Assembly (NCBI GenBank): GCA_949318235.1
Contig: OX439131.1
Location: 20,780,725 to 20,844,724 of the forward strand
DNA: 64,000 nucleotides
Reading direction: 5' to 3'
Source of the DNA: Ecdyonurus torrentis
Lineage: Eukaryota; Arthropoda; Insecta; Ephemeroptera; Heptageniidae
Shown here: positions 47,071 through 59,659 of the stretch, piece by piece
Layout: each line of letters starts with the position of its first letter
Position numbering within the stretch: position 1 is the stretch's first letter
Notes under the pieces: generated by a model
Database searches by the model: none
Told to the model about the DNA's origin: nothing
The model's input: only the letters and a program-made list of their open reading frames with translations
Program-made: the position numbers and the translations under genes

Positions 47071-47664
47071 GTTTAGTATTATTTTTTTAATTATATGAAA
47101 AAAAAATCAATTGTTTAAAAGTTTTAAAAAGTTTAAAATCATACCATTTCTAATCAAAGAAAGGTAATAATGATAAAAATTTGAATTTGAGGAGCAAAAA
47201 TCATAGTTTTAAAATTCTACCTCCAAAAAAATAAGAGAGAGAAAAAAAAAGGAATATGTTTTGCACCATGATGTGTTTTGCACCTTTCTTCAGAACGCAA
47301 AACACAACCAGCTGGACACCTGAGGGCATGTAACTCCCTTTCAACCCCACGGCCGTTTATATACCTTATAATTTTTTTTTACCTCCGTATATCAATTGTA
47401 AGCCTGACGTTTAATTCTTAAACAAAAAAAAATTATATATTATAAATTATACCCTGTTTGCAAAATGATTTTAGTTTAATATGAATATTATAGTTAACTA
47501 TATATTTCATACAAAAATTTAAGCAATACATTTTTAGGTTTTATCATATAATTTTTATATACTAATATTTTTTAAATGATGTCTTTAATATCCGCGGAAA
47601 AATAAAAAAACGGAATAAATGAATGAGAGAGAGAGAGAGAGAAAGAGAGAAAGAAAATAAGTTT

Positions 47665-47814
47665 CTCATTCATTCATTCATTCATTCATTCATTCATTCA
47701 TTCATTCATTCATTCATTCATTCATTCATTCATTCATTCATTCATTCATTCATTCATTCATTCATTCATTCATTCATTCATTCATTCATTCATTCATTCA
47801 TTCATTCATTCATT
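47665..47814. repeat. (ATTC)n microsatellite
   Basis: About 37 tandem CATT units preceded by a (GA)n run from 47626. The ORF through it is artefactual. Confidence 0.97.
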
Positions 47815-48042
47815 ATATATATTCTATATAGTTATAATAGATAGATAACGATATAGAAAAAATGTAATAATGTTTTTTATGCAACTTTATATTACATCCT
47901 TGTTTAATTTGCTGCTAATAAATTGATAGTAAGAGCGATTTTGTTAATTTTTCTTTCCAAAACTTAAAACAAACTTTAATTGCTTTCTTTCTTTCTTTTA
48001 TATTAAATTATTATTTCTTTTTTCACTTATGTAAAGAAAAAG

Positions 48043-48073
<31 letters not shown>

Positions 48074-49021
48074 AGAAGAGTATAAAGAACATTCTATGAT
48101 CATGCAGCTTTTAGTGCTTTTACTGACCAACCACTTCTTCATTTTTTTTACCTACCTGTACTCCAATACTTTTTAAACGGTACTCCATGAAAAGTACAGT
48201 AGCCTGGCTTTCCTTTCTTTCTATACCTAATATAAGTCCATAATATATACAGAGTTTAATACGCATTTTTAAGATCTTCATTTTGCACAGGTGACTTATT
48301 TGATTGATATACATTTTAAATAAAACATATAATATAATATAGTTGCAAAAAACTAAACAAGAATTATTTTAAAAATAATGGAATATAAAATATTGTGTGA
48401 ATCATAAGAGCTATTTCAAAATATAAAATTGGTTTCAAATATAATTTAAGAAAAAAAGTGTTATTATTCAATATTTTTTTTTTGGACCGCTGTTTAAATA
48501 TAAAACTGAATATCATTAAAGAAACTTAAAAATCGTATTAAAGATTTGCAAATCTAAGGATTCCAAGTAAATAATAATAAATAAAAAAAAATCGATTTTT
48601 AATTTTGTTATTCGGTTTATCATAAAAAAATATTCGATTTTTTATAACAAATGACCTTTACGATTCGATTTTTTATTTTTAGATGGTAAAAATCGAATTT
48701 TGTAAACCGAATTTTAAAGTCAAAATCATAATAATGACTGAAAAAACCGACAAAATCGAAAACCGAATCGTTCTGTTTTTAATCGATTTAATCGAACCGA
48801 TAAAAAATAAAAACGATTATCCGGTTTCGCAATTTTTAGCGGTTTCCACAGCTCTAATATTTAATATATTATATTTAAACAAACTTTGATAACAGACTTT
48901 TATCACAACTTTGTCTTGCAATGACGAGGCAAAAATCAAGAAGTAATTTTTTGTATAGTATATCATCACTTAAAAATTAACTTTTTACCGTGGAAAATTA
49001 AAAGTATTATACTATAAAAAA

Positions 49022-52000
49022 ATGGAAAAACACCAAGATATTTTGCAACAACTATCAGAGGAAAATATTCAAAACCTTTTACTTGTCTTAAAAGAAGATT
49101 TTCCAAAAAGTATTGTGGTAAGGAACAAAGCCAGTTCAATAAATTTTGGTTGATTACAAATGCGACCAATAACAACAATTTTGTTTTCATGCGTGGGTGC
49201 ATTAACAATCGTACTTTTGCAGACCTATTACTTCTTATTAACACAACTACGGTGGTCACGTGAGATATCAGGAATGCAATTGAAAGTGATGTGTCCTCAC
49301 GGAGAGTGGCAGCGAGCTATGGTTATAGCCCTCGTATCTGGACTGGTAATTTGGAGTATTATAGAGTCTCGTTCACACTATAGCACTATAGATGCATGGA
49401 AAGTATAGAGTAAAAAAAAAAAAAAAAAAAAAAAAATGTGCATTGGAAAATATATATAGATAAACATTTTGTGAGCTTGGGTGCCTAACTCTTATTTACT
49501 TTATAAATTATTTAAGTGTATATTGGAGTAGTAAGATCAGCATTTTATTATTATTATTTTTGAAATAATATACTTAAAAAAGCTTTCAGATTTATCATTA
49601 GAGTTCTTACGAAGAATTAAATCTGATTTTTAAATTGGAGAGACACAACAATAATTGAGAGATTGTCTTTGTAAGGCTTTAGAAGACAAGCAGTACGGCG
49701 TGGTGTACGCTCGTGCAGGGGACGAGTCACGTCTCTTTGACGTGTTGCACACCACACGTGTCATCCCCTGGCGTCACGTCATGCAATTTGGAGGCATTCT
49801 AGAGAGTCATGTTGTGATAGTACGTCGAGCAGCTCTTGCTGCCGGAGTCACCCCTCCACCACCAGACAAACAACCCCCAATGTCATATTTACTTGTATTG
49901 CCCAAACCAATGCCAGGTCTCAAACCAAGGTGAGATTTAAGTATCTAAAGAAAATCTTGTTGTCTTATAATTACAACTGTGCGAGCGTCTCTCTCTCTGC
50001 TATATATCATGACTTTGCGCGTATAATACAGTATGCATTGCGTCTCTATCGCAGCAAATTGTTTCAAGTGAAATTATCACGAGCGCGCCAAACGTTCCAT
50101 CTGACAGAGTAAACCCTATGTAGATGAAACGTTTGAAAAGCTCGTGATAATTTCACTTGAAACATTTTGATGCGTTAGAGATCGACGATCGTTAAATATA
50201 ATTAATACCCACTTTTTATATTGCTATTTTTTAAAGTATTAATTACATTTGATTGGACTTAAAATTTGATTACTAATTTATTTATTAGTTTATTTGACTT
50301 ATCTCTTGTCTTTGGAGGTGGAAACCAAGCCAAAGTGCGCAATTTTAGTCAGTTGCATTTGATTTTACAATTGAATTAAGAAAATGTGTATGGATTTATT
50401 GTAATTTTTGAAATTTTATTGCAATCTGAGTTTATTGTTTTTATCACCTTATATAAACTATATATAATGTTTAAAATCATTTTAATATTTTATTTTTATT
50501 TCTAGCTTTATTTTTTCATTCAAAAATGATTTGCATGCACTTACAGGTAAACCATGAAATTTCTAGGAAATCGTATTGCTGCTAATTTAATTAAATATGA
50601 ATATTTTTTTCTATAACATATCGCGAACCATTTCAGATTTAGATTGATTTTTTTTTTTACCAAAGCAATAAGACGTACCTAATCAAAATTATTTTTTCTC
50701 TTCTTTTGTACTTATAGATTTTCTTATTTTATCTTTATGAGAGAAAACATAATTTGTCTTTTACTATACTTTAAGCGTTTGAATTATTTCAAAAACGTTC
50801 TACAGTTCTGTGTTTTTTTCTCATGATATTAAGTGCCAATCACATTGACATAATTCCTGGCATACGTGTGTCACGACTTCAGCCTGGTGACTTGGAGGAC
50901 ATCTGGAGACTTCGTCCACTTTTTCCTGCCTCCTACAAGCCGGTCATATCTGCCTGCCTCACACATAACATCTGTTTTGGAGCTTGGGCACAAAGATCGC
51001 AAGGTATGCAATCAACTTTTTCATTCCTCGAATTATTATTTGAAGTTTTAGATGAAATTTAATTTCAACAAAACATGAACTACGTTAGTTATACGTATAT
51101 ACTGTAGAGAGGTTTATAATGAATGATAATGATAATATTGTATATAAATATTTCATGGCATAGTATACTAACAAAATTGTTACATTGATCGTGAGTTCAC
51201 AGTCAGTCAGTTAATGATATCATCAAATGCAATATAAATTGATAAATCACACCATTGATGTAGCACTATAAAAGCTATTAATATAACATTTAGTTCTGCT
51301 TTGCCTTTTAAAAATATAATTTCTTATTAAATTTAAAACCTACAGTCTTGGGTTCGATACCCAAAATTTCTATAACGATAACGATACTATATTTTAGCCT
51401 CACACTATAACTATAACGATATCGATACTTTTTATTTTTTGAAAACTATAACGATACTATAACTATAACGATAATTTCACGATAACGATACTATATTTTC
51501 CAAATTTTTAATAACATCATTTTTTTATAGAATTTTTTATAGAATAGTAATAAAATGATAAAATTGCACTGATAAGTGTTGTACTGTACGTTTTAGATTT
51601 TATATATATCACATATGAATAACTTTGCAACTTTATAATAGATAAATACAAAATCGGTGTGGCGAGAGACAATATGTTATGATTTAAAAATTACTTCTAA
51701 TACGAAACTCAAAATTTTAATAATGTGAGATCGTGAAAAATTTTATAGAAGAGGGAGAAAAGTTGCCCCGTACTCTGCCCAGTATTTCCCCTAATTTTCG
51801 TACTTTAATTTATTTTTAGGAAATATTTTATTGTACAATAATTACAAATAAATCTAATAGCAAATCCAGTTAGAAATCAGCACTTATACTATATACAATA
51901 GTGTATTCAAAAAATTTACTTTAAACTCAGACAATATAACAAAAATACTTTGGACATATTGTAGCTGAATGTCAATCAACTTGGCGCCGCGTCAAATTTC

Positions 52001-53113
52001 ATTGATTTAAACAATGTAGTTCTCATTATTGAAAAAAAAAGGGGGGGGGGATAAATACTATAAAAGCAATTGAAAAATGAAAAAAAAAAAAAAAAAAAAA
52101 AAAAAACGAATTCTATAGTAGCTTTTCTTCTTCTTTTTTTTTTCTTTTTTTTTTAATATACATTTCGGCATAGATTATAAAAATGTAACTGTATTTGTTT
52201 TATATTTTATATAAAGTGATTCCTAGAAAATCTATTTTTAGTACTTTCCAAACAATATGTTTATGAAAGACAGTTTTGTGCGTTTTGTCTACTGACTGTC
52301 TGTGAGCAGGTGTGATATTGGTCTGTACCTGCTATTCATAATCATACTCTGTATCTGGTTTTTTTCTTTTTTTTTTTTCTCTTTTTTTTTTTTTAGCCTT
52401 TTTGCTTTTTTGAGTGAATAAATTTTTAAAAGTATCGTTATCGAATTGGCCGATAATCGTAGAAATAAATGTTAATCTATAACTATAACGATAGTTTTTG
52501 CAAAAGTGTTAATCTATACTATATCTATAACGAACTATAGTTATAGTTATCTTATAGTTATCGTGTTTTCGATAATCGACCCCAAGACTGAAAACCTATT
52601 ATATAACAAACCTATGAGTATTTAAAATATTCCATTTTTTACTTATAAATTATAATTGTGAAAATTAATAAAAATGCTATAAATATATATTTCTATGCTG
52701 CAAAATGTCCTCATCATCACAAATATGCACCCTAGCGCAAGGATTTGACAGGGGTCTTTGCAACTTTACTTAACACTACTACATTCCTTTATATTAATTA
52801 TACATATATATTTTGATTTTGTTTAAAATTACATGTTACAGGTGAGGAACTGGTATCAATCGTGCTGCAGTCAGAGTACGGCGGACTTGGCATGGGACAG
52901 ACACATCAAGATTACATGCGCCGTGGACTATCTCAATTGTTAGGCTATTACGTTGCTACAGCATTGCTTGAGTTAGGAATAGAACCATTTGCATGGACGT
53001 CTATCACTAACAAGAAAACAAAAAATTTCATGATTAAATTTGGTGTTCCTATGGTTGAAAAATGTATGAGACTTGTAATTTCACCTCAGATTGAGTTGAC
53101 AAATAATTTATAA
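49022..53113 (+). CDS. Glycine-N-acyltransferase-like enzyme, paralogue 2, 304 aa, altered exon-4 acceptor
   Basis: Same role and five-exon plan as its neighbours: 49022-49117, 49223-49345, 49676-49929, 50834-51003, 52842-53113 (TAA). The sequence is very close to paralogue 1 in exons 3-5 and to paralogue 3 in exon 1 (MEKHQDILQQLSEENIQ). The acceptor used by paralogue 1 at exon 4 (CACAG) is CACAT here. An AG 12-13 bases upstream (TTAAG, 50833) keeps phase and adds five residues before IPGIRVSRLQ. If that AG is not used, exon 4 is skipped or the copy is broken. Exon 5 lacks one glycine codon seen in paralogue 1. Intron 4 contains a hAT-type element. AATAAA lies near 53258. Confidence 0.82.
50039..50192. 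mobile_element. Palindromic MITE in intron 3 of paralogue 2
   Basis: Arms share GTTTCAAGTGAAATTATCAC, GAGC and AAACGTT blocks in mirror order, with outer CGTCTCTA-like ends and a loop near 50105. It is about 150 bp. Confidence 0.65.
51343..52590. mobile_element. hAT-type non-autonomous element, 8-bp duplication AAAACCTA
   Basis: Ends CAGTCTTGGG and CCCAAGACTG are inverted and flanked by exact AAAACCTA at 51335-51342 and 52591-52598. Both ends hold dense ATAACGATA/TATCGTTAT repeats (51370-51500 and 52430-52575). It is 1248 bp with no transposase, in intron 4 of paralogue 2. Confidence 0.88.
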
Positions 53114-53363
53114 TATTTTAGGATATTATTTTATTGTTATTTATTATACTTATCACACAATTCATTTGAAAGTATATTAAATCATCAAGCAAATTATTCT
53201 ATTGCATTTTCTAAATTGTTTTATTTTTTAATTCCATAAAAATCAAGGTATAGGTTAATAAAATAATTTTAAACAGAATGGCAGAATATTTCGAAGTTTA
53301 TAACAGTAAATTAAACTTAATTTACAAAATAATAGAGAACTAATTATTTCAACGCGTGCGGGC

Positions 53364-53481
<118 letters not shown>

Positions 53482-53842
53482 AACCTCTCTGTTTTCGTAT
53501 GGTAAATTGATAACCAAATGCTGCAAAACCATGTTTCCTCTGATTTTAATTTTTAGCTCCATTTTATTTGATTATTATGGAACTTTTTTAAGATAAAAAA
53601 TATTAATTTAATAATAAACTCGTATTCTCAACGTTTAATGAACTTCATAGAAATTTATAAATGTTAACTATCTGTTAGGATTTGCCAGCACTTTAATCAG
53701 TTAATTAATAATATCATATGTAAATAAACTGTGTGATAACAGACTTTTATCACAAATTTGCTTTGTATCGTTTAAAATTGAAGACAGTTTTTTTATGCAT
53801 ATTGTATCAACACTGGAAAAGTTACTCGCGAAAGTGCGAGAA

Positions 53843-55292
53843 ATGGAAAAATACGAGGATATTTTGCAACAACTATCAGAGGAAAATATTCAAAAACTTT
53901 TACTTGTCTTAAAAGAAGATTTTCCAAGAAGTATTGTGGTAAGCAACAAGCCAGTTCAATAATTTTTTTTATAATTACAAATGCGACCAAATAACAATAA
54001 ATTTGTTTTCATACGCTCAATAACAATCGTACTTTTGCAGACCTATTACTTCTTGTTAACACAACTACGGTGGTCACGTGAGATTTCAGGAATAAAAATG
54101 AAAGTGATGTGTCCTCACGGAGAGTGGCAGCGAGCTATGGTCGTAGCCCTCGTATCTGGTCTGGTAATTTGGAAGTAATATTATATCAATACAAATTTTG
54201 TAAACTAATTTGCGTATTATTGAATTATTCCCAATTTTTTTAATGTTATTTTATAATTGAAGGTAAACAACAATAATTGAGAGATTGTCTTTGTAGGCTC
54301 TAGAAGACAAGCAGTACGGTGTGGTGTACGCTCGTGCAGGAGACGAGTCACGTCTCTCTGACGTGCTGCACTCCACACGTGCCATCCCCTGGCGTCACGT
54401 CATGCAGTTTGGAGGCATTCTAGAGAGACATGTTGAAATAGTACATCGAGCAGCTCTTTCTGCCGGAGTCAACCCTCCACCCCCAGAGAAACAACCCCCA
54501 TTGTTTCATCTTATAGTCTACCCGAAACTTGAAGATATAACCGAACCAAAGTGTGTTTTGTCTATTAATTTATTTACAATTTATGAGGAAAGTGTAATCT
54601 CAAAGCATATATATTATGATGGTAGAGACATCCCCGGCGTGCGTGTGTCACGTCTTCAACCGCGTGACTTGGAGGACATTTGGCGACTCCGTCCAATTTA
54701 CCAAGACTACTACAAGCCTGTCATCTCTGCCTGCCTTAGAAATAACCTCAGTTGGGGAGCCTGGGTGCGTAAACCCCAAGGTAACGTATATTTAAAAAAC
54801 ACATGTTAGATATTAATAGAAAACTGAATTGCCATAATATTAAAACAATTAATGCCTGCCGATATTGTGAAAATTTTACACTCAAATTGAGTCTGTTATA
54901 AATAATAAAATCATAATATTATTTCATAGAGTGGGGAGGGCGTTGGAGCTTTAATACTTAAATTTTCATATTTGTTTTTATTAATAATAAATTTGATGAT
55001 CAATGCAGGTGATGAGGAACTTGTGTCCGTCATTCTGCAGTCAGAGTATGGTGGTCTCGGCATGGGACAAACTCACTCCAGTTATATGCGCCGTGGACTC
55101 TCTCAACTTGTCCTATATCGCGCAGTCACTTCTATGTATGAGGCAGGAATTCGTCCTTTTGCATGGACTGCAGTAACCAACAAGAAAACAGCTAATTTTA
55201 TAAACAAATTTCATGTGCCTATTGTAGATAAATGTATGAGATTAGAAATCTGTCCCCAGAGTAATTATGATAAGTTAAAAGGTAATTTATAA
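53843..55292 (+). CDS. Glycine-N-acyltransferase-like enzyme, paralogue 3, 303 aa, compact
   Basis: Exons are 53843-53938, 54041-54163, 54297-54550, 54626-54780 and 55009-55292 (TAA). The phases match the other two copies and the introns are short (75-228 bp). The protein diverges most in the second half: RLRPIYQDYYKPVISACLR, GMGQTHSSYMRRGLSQLV, FAWTAVTNKKTANFINKF. Intron 3 (54551-54625) is 75 bp, a multiple of three, and has no stop, so a retained-intron form would stay in frame. No transposon lies within the gene, which fits it being the least disturbed copy. Substrate is unknown. Confidence 0.87.
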
Positions 55293-56398
55293 TTTGATCA
55301 TTCGCATTAAACTACATGACCATGCATTATTCTTTATGTAAGTTTGTGATTTTTCTTGCTATTTTTATTTCTCAAAAAGAGAGTTTTATCTGAGTAAGTT
55401 AAGTGCCAAATAACAATAAGCGTCCAACCAGTTTCAGACATTAGACTTTCAAGACATATATTGAACTATATTGAAACAAAATTAACAGCAGATTTGTAAT
55501 GCCGTATTTAATTTACATACTTCTTTCCTTTCCGATTTTCTATATTATATTTCGTGTGTATGTACTGCTACTGCAATGTCCCTTACATGTCTTCCAACTT
55601 CCAACTCCCTATGCTAGCGCTTAGTCCAATAGGAACGACGATGCGCCAGTAGTAGTGACATCTGGAACTACAAAGCTTCGTAAGCTTAACATATTAACAT
55701 TGTAGCAGTTCAGGTGTCACGTGCGGTAGCACTAGTGTTGCGTGGACTTCAGGGCTTAAAGTAAGCCGGAACGCACCGGTACGCCGTACCGGTAAGAATT
55801 TGTCTGCCGGAACGCAGTTCCGGTAAGAAAAATTTGAGGTAAAACAAATATATTCAAATTTATTTTAGTTTTCGTAAATTATTTTAGTTCATTTTTTTTT
55901 TTTTTTTTTTTTTTAATACATCTACTGAACCCATTGCGAGATGACATAAAATATCACCAGAATCAAACTTATATTTCCATTGGTTTTCTATAAATTGGAT
56001 TTTTTATATAATCAATTTATTTTATAATTTTAAAATTAAAAGTGATGTTTTTTTGCTGAATTTATAGATTAATTATCAGAAAAGTAATCTATAAATTCTA
56101 TGAGCACCGATGTTAAAAAATAAATAGAATAAAATGTTTCTCAAATTTCACTCATAAGTCAGCATATTTTCATCAAATAATCAATCAAAATGATATGGCA
56201 TTGCACACTCATAATTTTAATATTAACCATTAACCTTTGAAAATATAAAAAAAATCTTGTCTTTTGTTTTCCTAAATTAAATTTGAAAAAAAAAATTGTT
56301 TCAAAATTCAGAACATATATTAATATTATTATAAAAATGTATATACAAATTTTTTCATTAAAAATCGAAATAATTTAAAAAAAAAAATTAATTATAAG

Positions 56399-58141
56399 TA
56401 GAGACCGGATTTTCAGGTGAAATTTTTGGTAAAAAAATGTCTTGAAAAGGTGATTTTTTTGCACAAAAAAGGTAAAAAAAAAAGTGAAAAAAGGTGATAA
56501 ACCTGAAAAAAGGTGATAAATTCAGAAAAAAAGTGATAAAATTAAAAAAAAAAGTAAAAATAAAAAAATAACTTTATTATTATTATTTTTTTTAGTGTAT
56601 ATCGACTAAATCAAATATAGTAACCTCGTATATCAGATTTTGATGTTTTCAAGTTTACAGTAGCACTGTAGCTCAGAAAAAAATTACAAAAAATTAACTT
56701 TTATTTTATCCTAAGGCACATGTATTGCACATTACTTCAAATTTTGCCAGCTGATGGTGTCTTTGTAATTAACTAATTAGTAACAAAAAAAAAACTTTTT
56801 TTGTGTCATTTTGAAAACAATGATTTCAAAAGTGCATTTCCTCTGAAAGTACATGAGATAAAAATTTCAAATTCAAACAACCAATAAAGAAAATATTGAT
56901 TATTCATGCCATGCATTCAATAAAAAATTGCAAACAACCCCTTTGCCAAAAAATGCAAAAAGCGTAACTTTGTAACTACAAGGGTTTTAAAGATGAAAAT
57001 CACTTTAGGGGTAGAATTTTGTATTGGTAATATGAAACTATTCAAATTATTTTTTAAAGTTATTTGTGCGAGGAAATATATATTTATTTAAAAAGTATAT
57101 GTGCTCCGGGTTGCATTTTACAGGCTGATTGTGCTGCGGGCTGCATTTATTAGGCGCTCACAAGAATTTTACATCATAATTCGAGGTTATTTTAAGGCTA
57201 TTTCAATTAAAGTATCAAATCAGTTTACCAATACAAATTTATGGCTCTAAACTGATTTTCAGCTTCTAAACCCGTGTAGTTTCAAAGTTACGTTTTTTGC
57301 ATATTTTGGCAAAATGGTTGGTTGCAATTTTTTTGTGTATGCGTGGCATGAATAATCAATATTTCCTTTATTGGTTGTTTGAGTTTGAAATTTTTATCTC
57401 ATGTACTTTCAGAGGAAATGCATTTTTGAAATCATTGTTTTCAAAATGACACAAAAAAAGTTTTTTTTTTGTTACTAATTAGTTAATTACAAAGACACCA
57501 TCAGCTGGCAAAATTTGCAACTGAGCTGAAGTAATGTGCAATACATGTGCCTTAGGATAAAATAAAAGTTAATTTTTTGTAATTTTTTTCTGAGCTACAG
57601 TGCTACTGTATACTTGAAAACATCAAAATCTGAGATACGAGGTTACTATTTGATTTTGTCGAATGCTATACTGCCAATAGGTATTTTGTGGTATTGCAAG
57701 TACAACCTACAACAACAACAACAACAACAAATTATGATTTAAAAATAAATTTAAAAAAATGTTACTATAGATGACAAGATGACATACAATAGTGTTGCTC
57801 CTAAAATCACGATCGCCTTTGGTTATTCAAATGGGATGCGCATTTTTTGGTGTAATAGAACAGGGTTTACGAACAGCATTATTGAATCTCTGTTTTAAAA
57901 AATTGCGGTAAAAAATCATTTTTTTATAAACATTTTGTAAATTCTTAAAAAAAAAAAAATCCCCATTTAGGTGAAAAAAATTTATGAAAAGGTGAAAAAA
58001 GTGAAAACCTAAAAAAAGGTGAGAAAAAAAGAGTTGATCTCAAACGGCTCGAAAGTTGCTAGTTCGTGGACATTCTTATAAAAAAGGAACATATATTATT
58101 CATAGCAACAAAAAGGTGATCACCTGAAAATCCGGTCTCTA
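56399..58141. mobile_element. Nested hAT-type element, 8-bp duplication ATTATAAG
   Basis: Ends TAGAGACCGGATTTTCAGGT and its inverse are flanked by exact ATTATAAG at 56391-56398 and 58142-58149. Both ends have AAAAGGTGAAAA repeats, and the middle is a 1-kb palindrome. It is 1743 bp and sits entirely inside the 55750-58351 element. Confidence 0.9.
56602..57662. repeat. 1.06-kb palindrome inside the nested element
   Basis: Arms of about 450 bp mirror each other around 57132, with blocks GTAACCTCGTAT, CCTAAGGCACATGTATTGCA, GACACCATCAGCTGG and AGTACATGAGATAAAAAT. The outermost 40 bp are almost perfect. No ORF. Confidence 0.85.
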
Positions 58142-59601
58142 ATTATAAGCAATTTTATTTTAATTTTTTAAACCTAGCGAAAAAATTTTAGCTTAAAATT
58201 AAGCAAAAAATAAGAATGCCACGCCCCTTTTTCAAAATTTTTTCGCCTGCGGCGGGCAACTGGGGGGCTGCGCCCCCCAGACCCCCCGATGGGGTGTGGA
58301 ATCATCTCAATATTGCGTTCCGGTAAGACTTCAGATCTACTTTAAGCCCTGGTGGACTTCAAAAAGTGCCCAGAGTTGGAAGGCATGTGAGGGACATTGT
58401 TATACTGTACTTTTTATATGGTCCAAAAACTTTCAAACAATTTGGCGGCTATCCAGCAAAATTTTATTGATCCATTGTATTTAACGCCATCTAAAAGTTT
58501 TACAAGTTACTATACCTCAACAAATTCTTGCTCTTTGCTGCCCTCTCGTGTGATAATTTAACTTCAGATTCATCAGTAAAGCGCGAATATATACTTTTGA
58601 GCAACAATAATTACGACCTGCTATTAATTACTTCTTTTGAAACAAATGATTCATCAAGACATGAAGCTTTTCAAGAAACTAAATCACCAAAAAATTTCTT
58701 CAAATAAAAATGTGAAATATAGTATTGCTTTCCTATGCAATTCAAAAAAAAAAAAAGTGTATTAATATAATAACACAGATCACAAAGTGCCTATTATTGA
58801 ATGTTTAAAAAACTAGTGATTAATTAAGTAAATTAATCAAATAACTCCAATAATAAAATTAATTAAAAAGAATAAATTTCTTTTAAGAAAATAGATAAAA
58901 AAATTATCTTAGGACCTAATTACTAAAAAAATATATATATATATTATAAAATAAATAAACTAAGATAAAAAAAAGAGGCCCACACATAATTTTATTTTAA
59001 GGATTTGCACCTCACGCGAAAACAACATTAACCTTTTATGCTTGTATTACGTCGAGTTTTGAGTGTAAAGCTTGATTGCATAATAATATGTTACATCTAA
59101 ATCCTGAAACGTACGGACGTTTGTCTTATATACTATATAAGATTATAATTATTATTTTGGTTGGTGAAGTTTTAGTTTTGGCTTAAAAAAAAAAGCAAGT
59201 TATAAGAAGAAAAGCCGTCTCTGATGGATTATACATAATTTAACTATAATTTTGTATGCATCAATCACATTAAAAATTATCATTCATTGTATAAATTGTT
59301 TTAATTTTCAAGACTCTTTTAAAAAAAAAAAAAAAAGAACATAGTTTTTTTTTTCTTTAAAGGTCGTGACCAGTATTTATCTATCTTACAAGTTCTTCTT
59401 CTTCTTTTTTTTTTACATGCATATTCGCACTTGATGTTATTTAATGTTTCACAAATTGTTTTTCTTCATTCTTTCGTTGAGGTATATAATATTTTAAACT
59501 TTTTTTTTATCATTATATTATTATAAAATTTCGCTAGTGAAATAACAAATTTAATTATAATTGGGGATAATAATTTTTATTTCATTTAATGAGTACCTGT
59601 G

Positions 59602-59659
<58 letters not shown>

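Larger units (their letters stand above)
43983..48856. mobile_element. 4.9-kb hAT-type non-autonomous element, 8-bp duplication ATATTTAA
   Basis: Ends TAGAGCTGTGGA and TCCACAGCTCTA are inverted and flanked by exact ATATTTAA at 43975-43982 and 48857-48864. Within the first and last 350 bp are dense AAACCGG and AAAATCGA-type repeats in mirrored orientation. The interior holds a GC-rich MITE, a 1.2-1.4 kb palindrome and microsatellites. No transposase ORF is present. It fills the space between acyltransferase paralogues 1 and 2. Confidence 0.85.
55750..58351. mobile_element. hAT-type element, 8-bp duplication GTGGACTT, carrying another element
   Basis: Ends CAGGGCTTAAAGTA and CTTTAAGCCCTG are inverted, flanked by exact GTGGACTT at 55742-55749 and 58352-58359. 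Subterminal GGAACGC and CCGGTA repeats occur at both ends. The right part has the GC-rich block (CCACGCCCC, AACTGGGGGGCTG, CAGACCCCCCG) shared with 17865-19139. No transposase. Confidence 0.88.
55574..58399. mobile_element. Outer element with CAATGTCCC ends, split by nested hAT-type insertions
   Basis: The termini CAATGTCCCTTACATGT and ACATTG-bearing inverse (GGCATGTGAGGGACATTG) match the element at 7607-8124. Left arm text CTATGCTAGCG is also shared. About 216 bp of the original remain outside the nested insert. No target duplication is visible at this copy. Confidence 0.65.

Noticed and set aside
47623..47844. ORF of repeated Ser-Phe-Ile-His
   Set aside because: It is the (ATTC)n microsatellite read in one frame.
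43983..48856. Possible autonomous hAT transposon
   Set aside because: No frame shows a hAT dimerisation domain or RNase-H-like motifs, so it is called non-autonomous.
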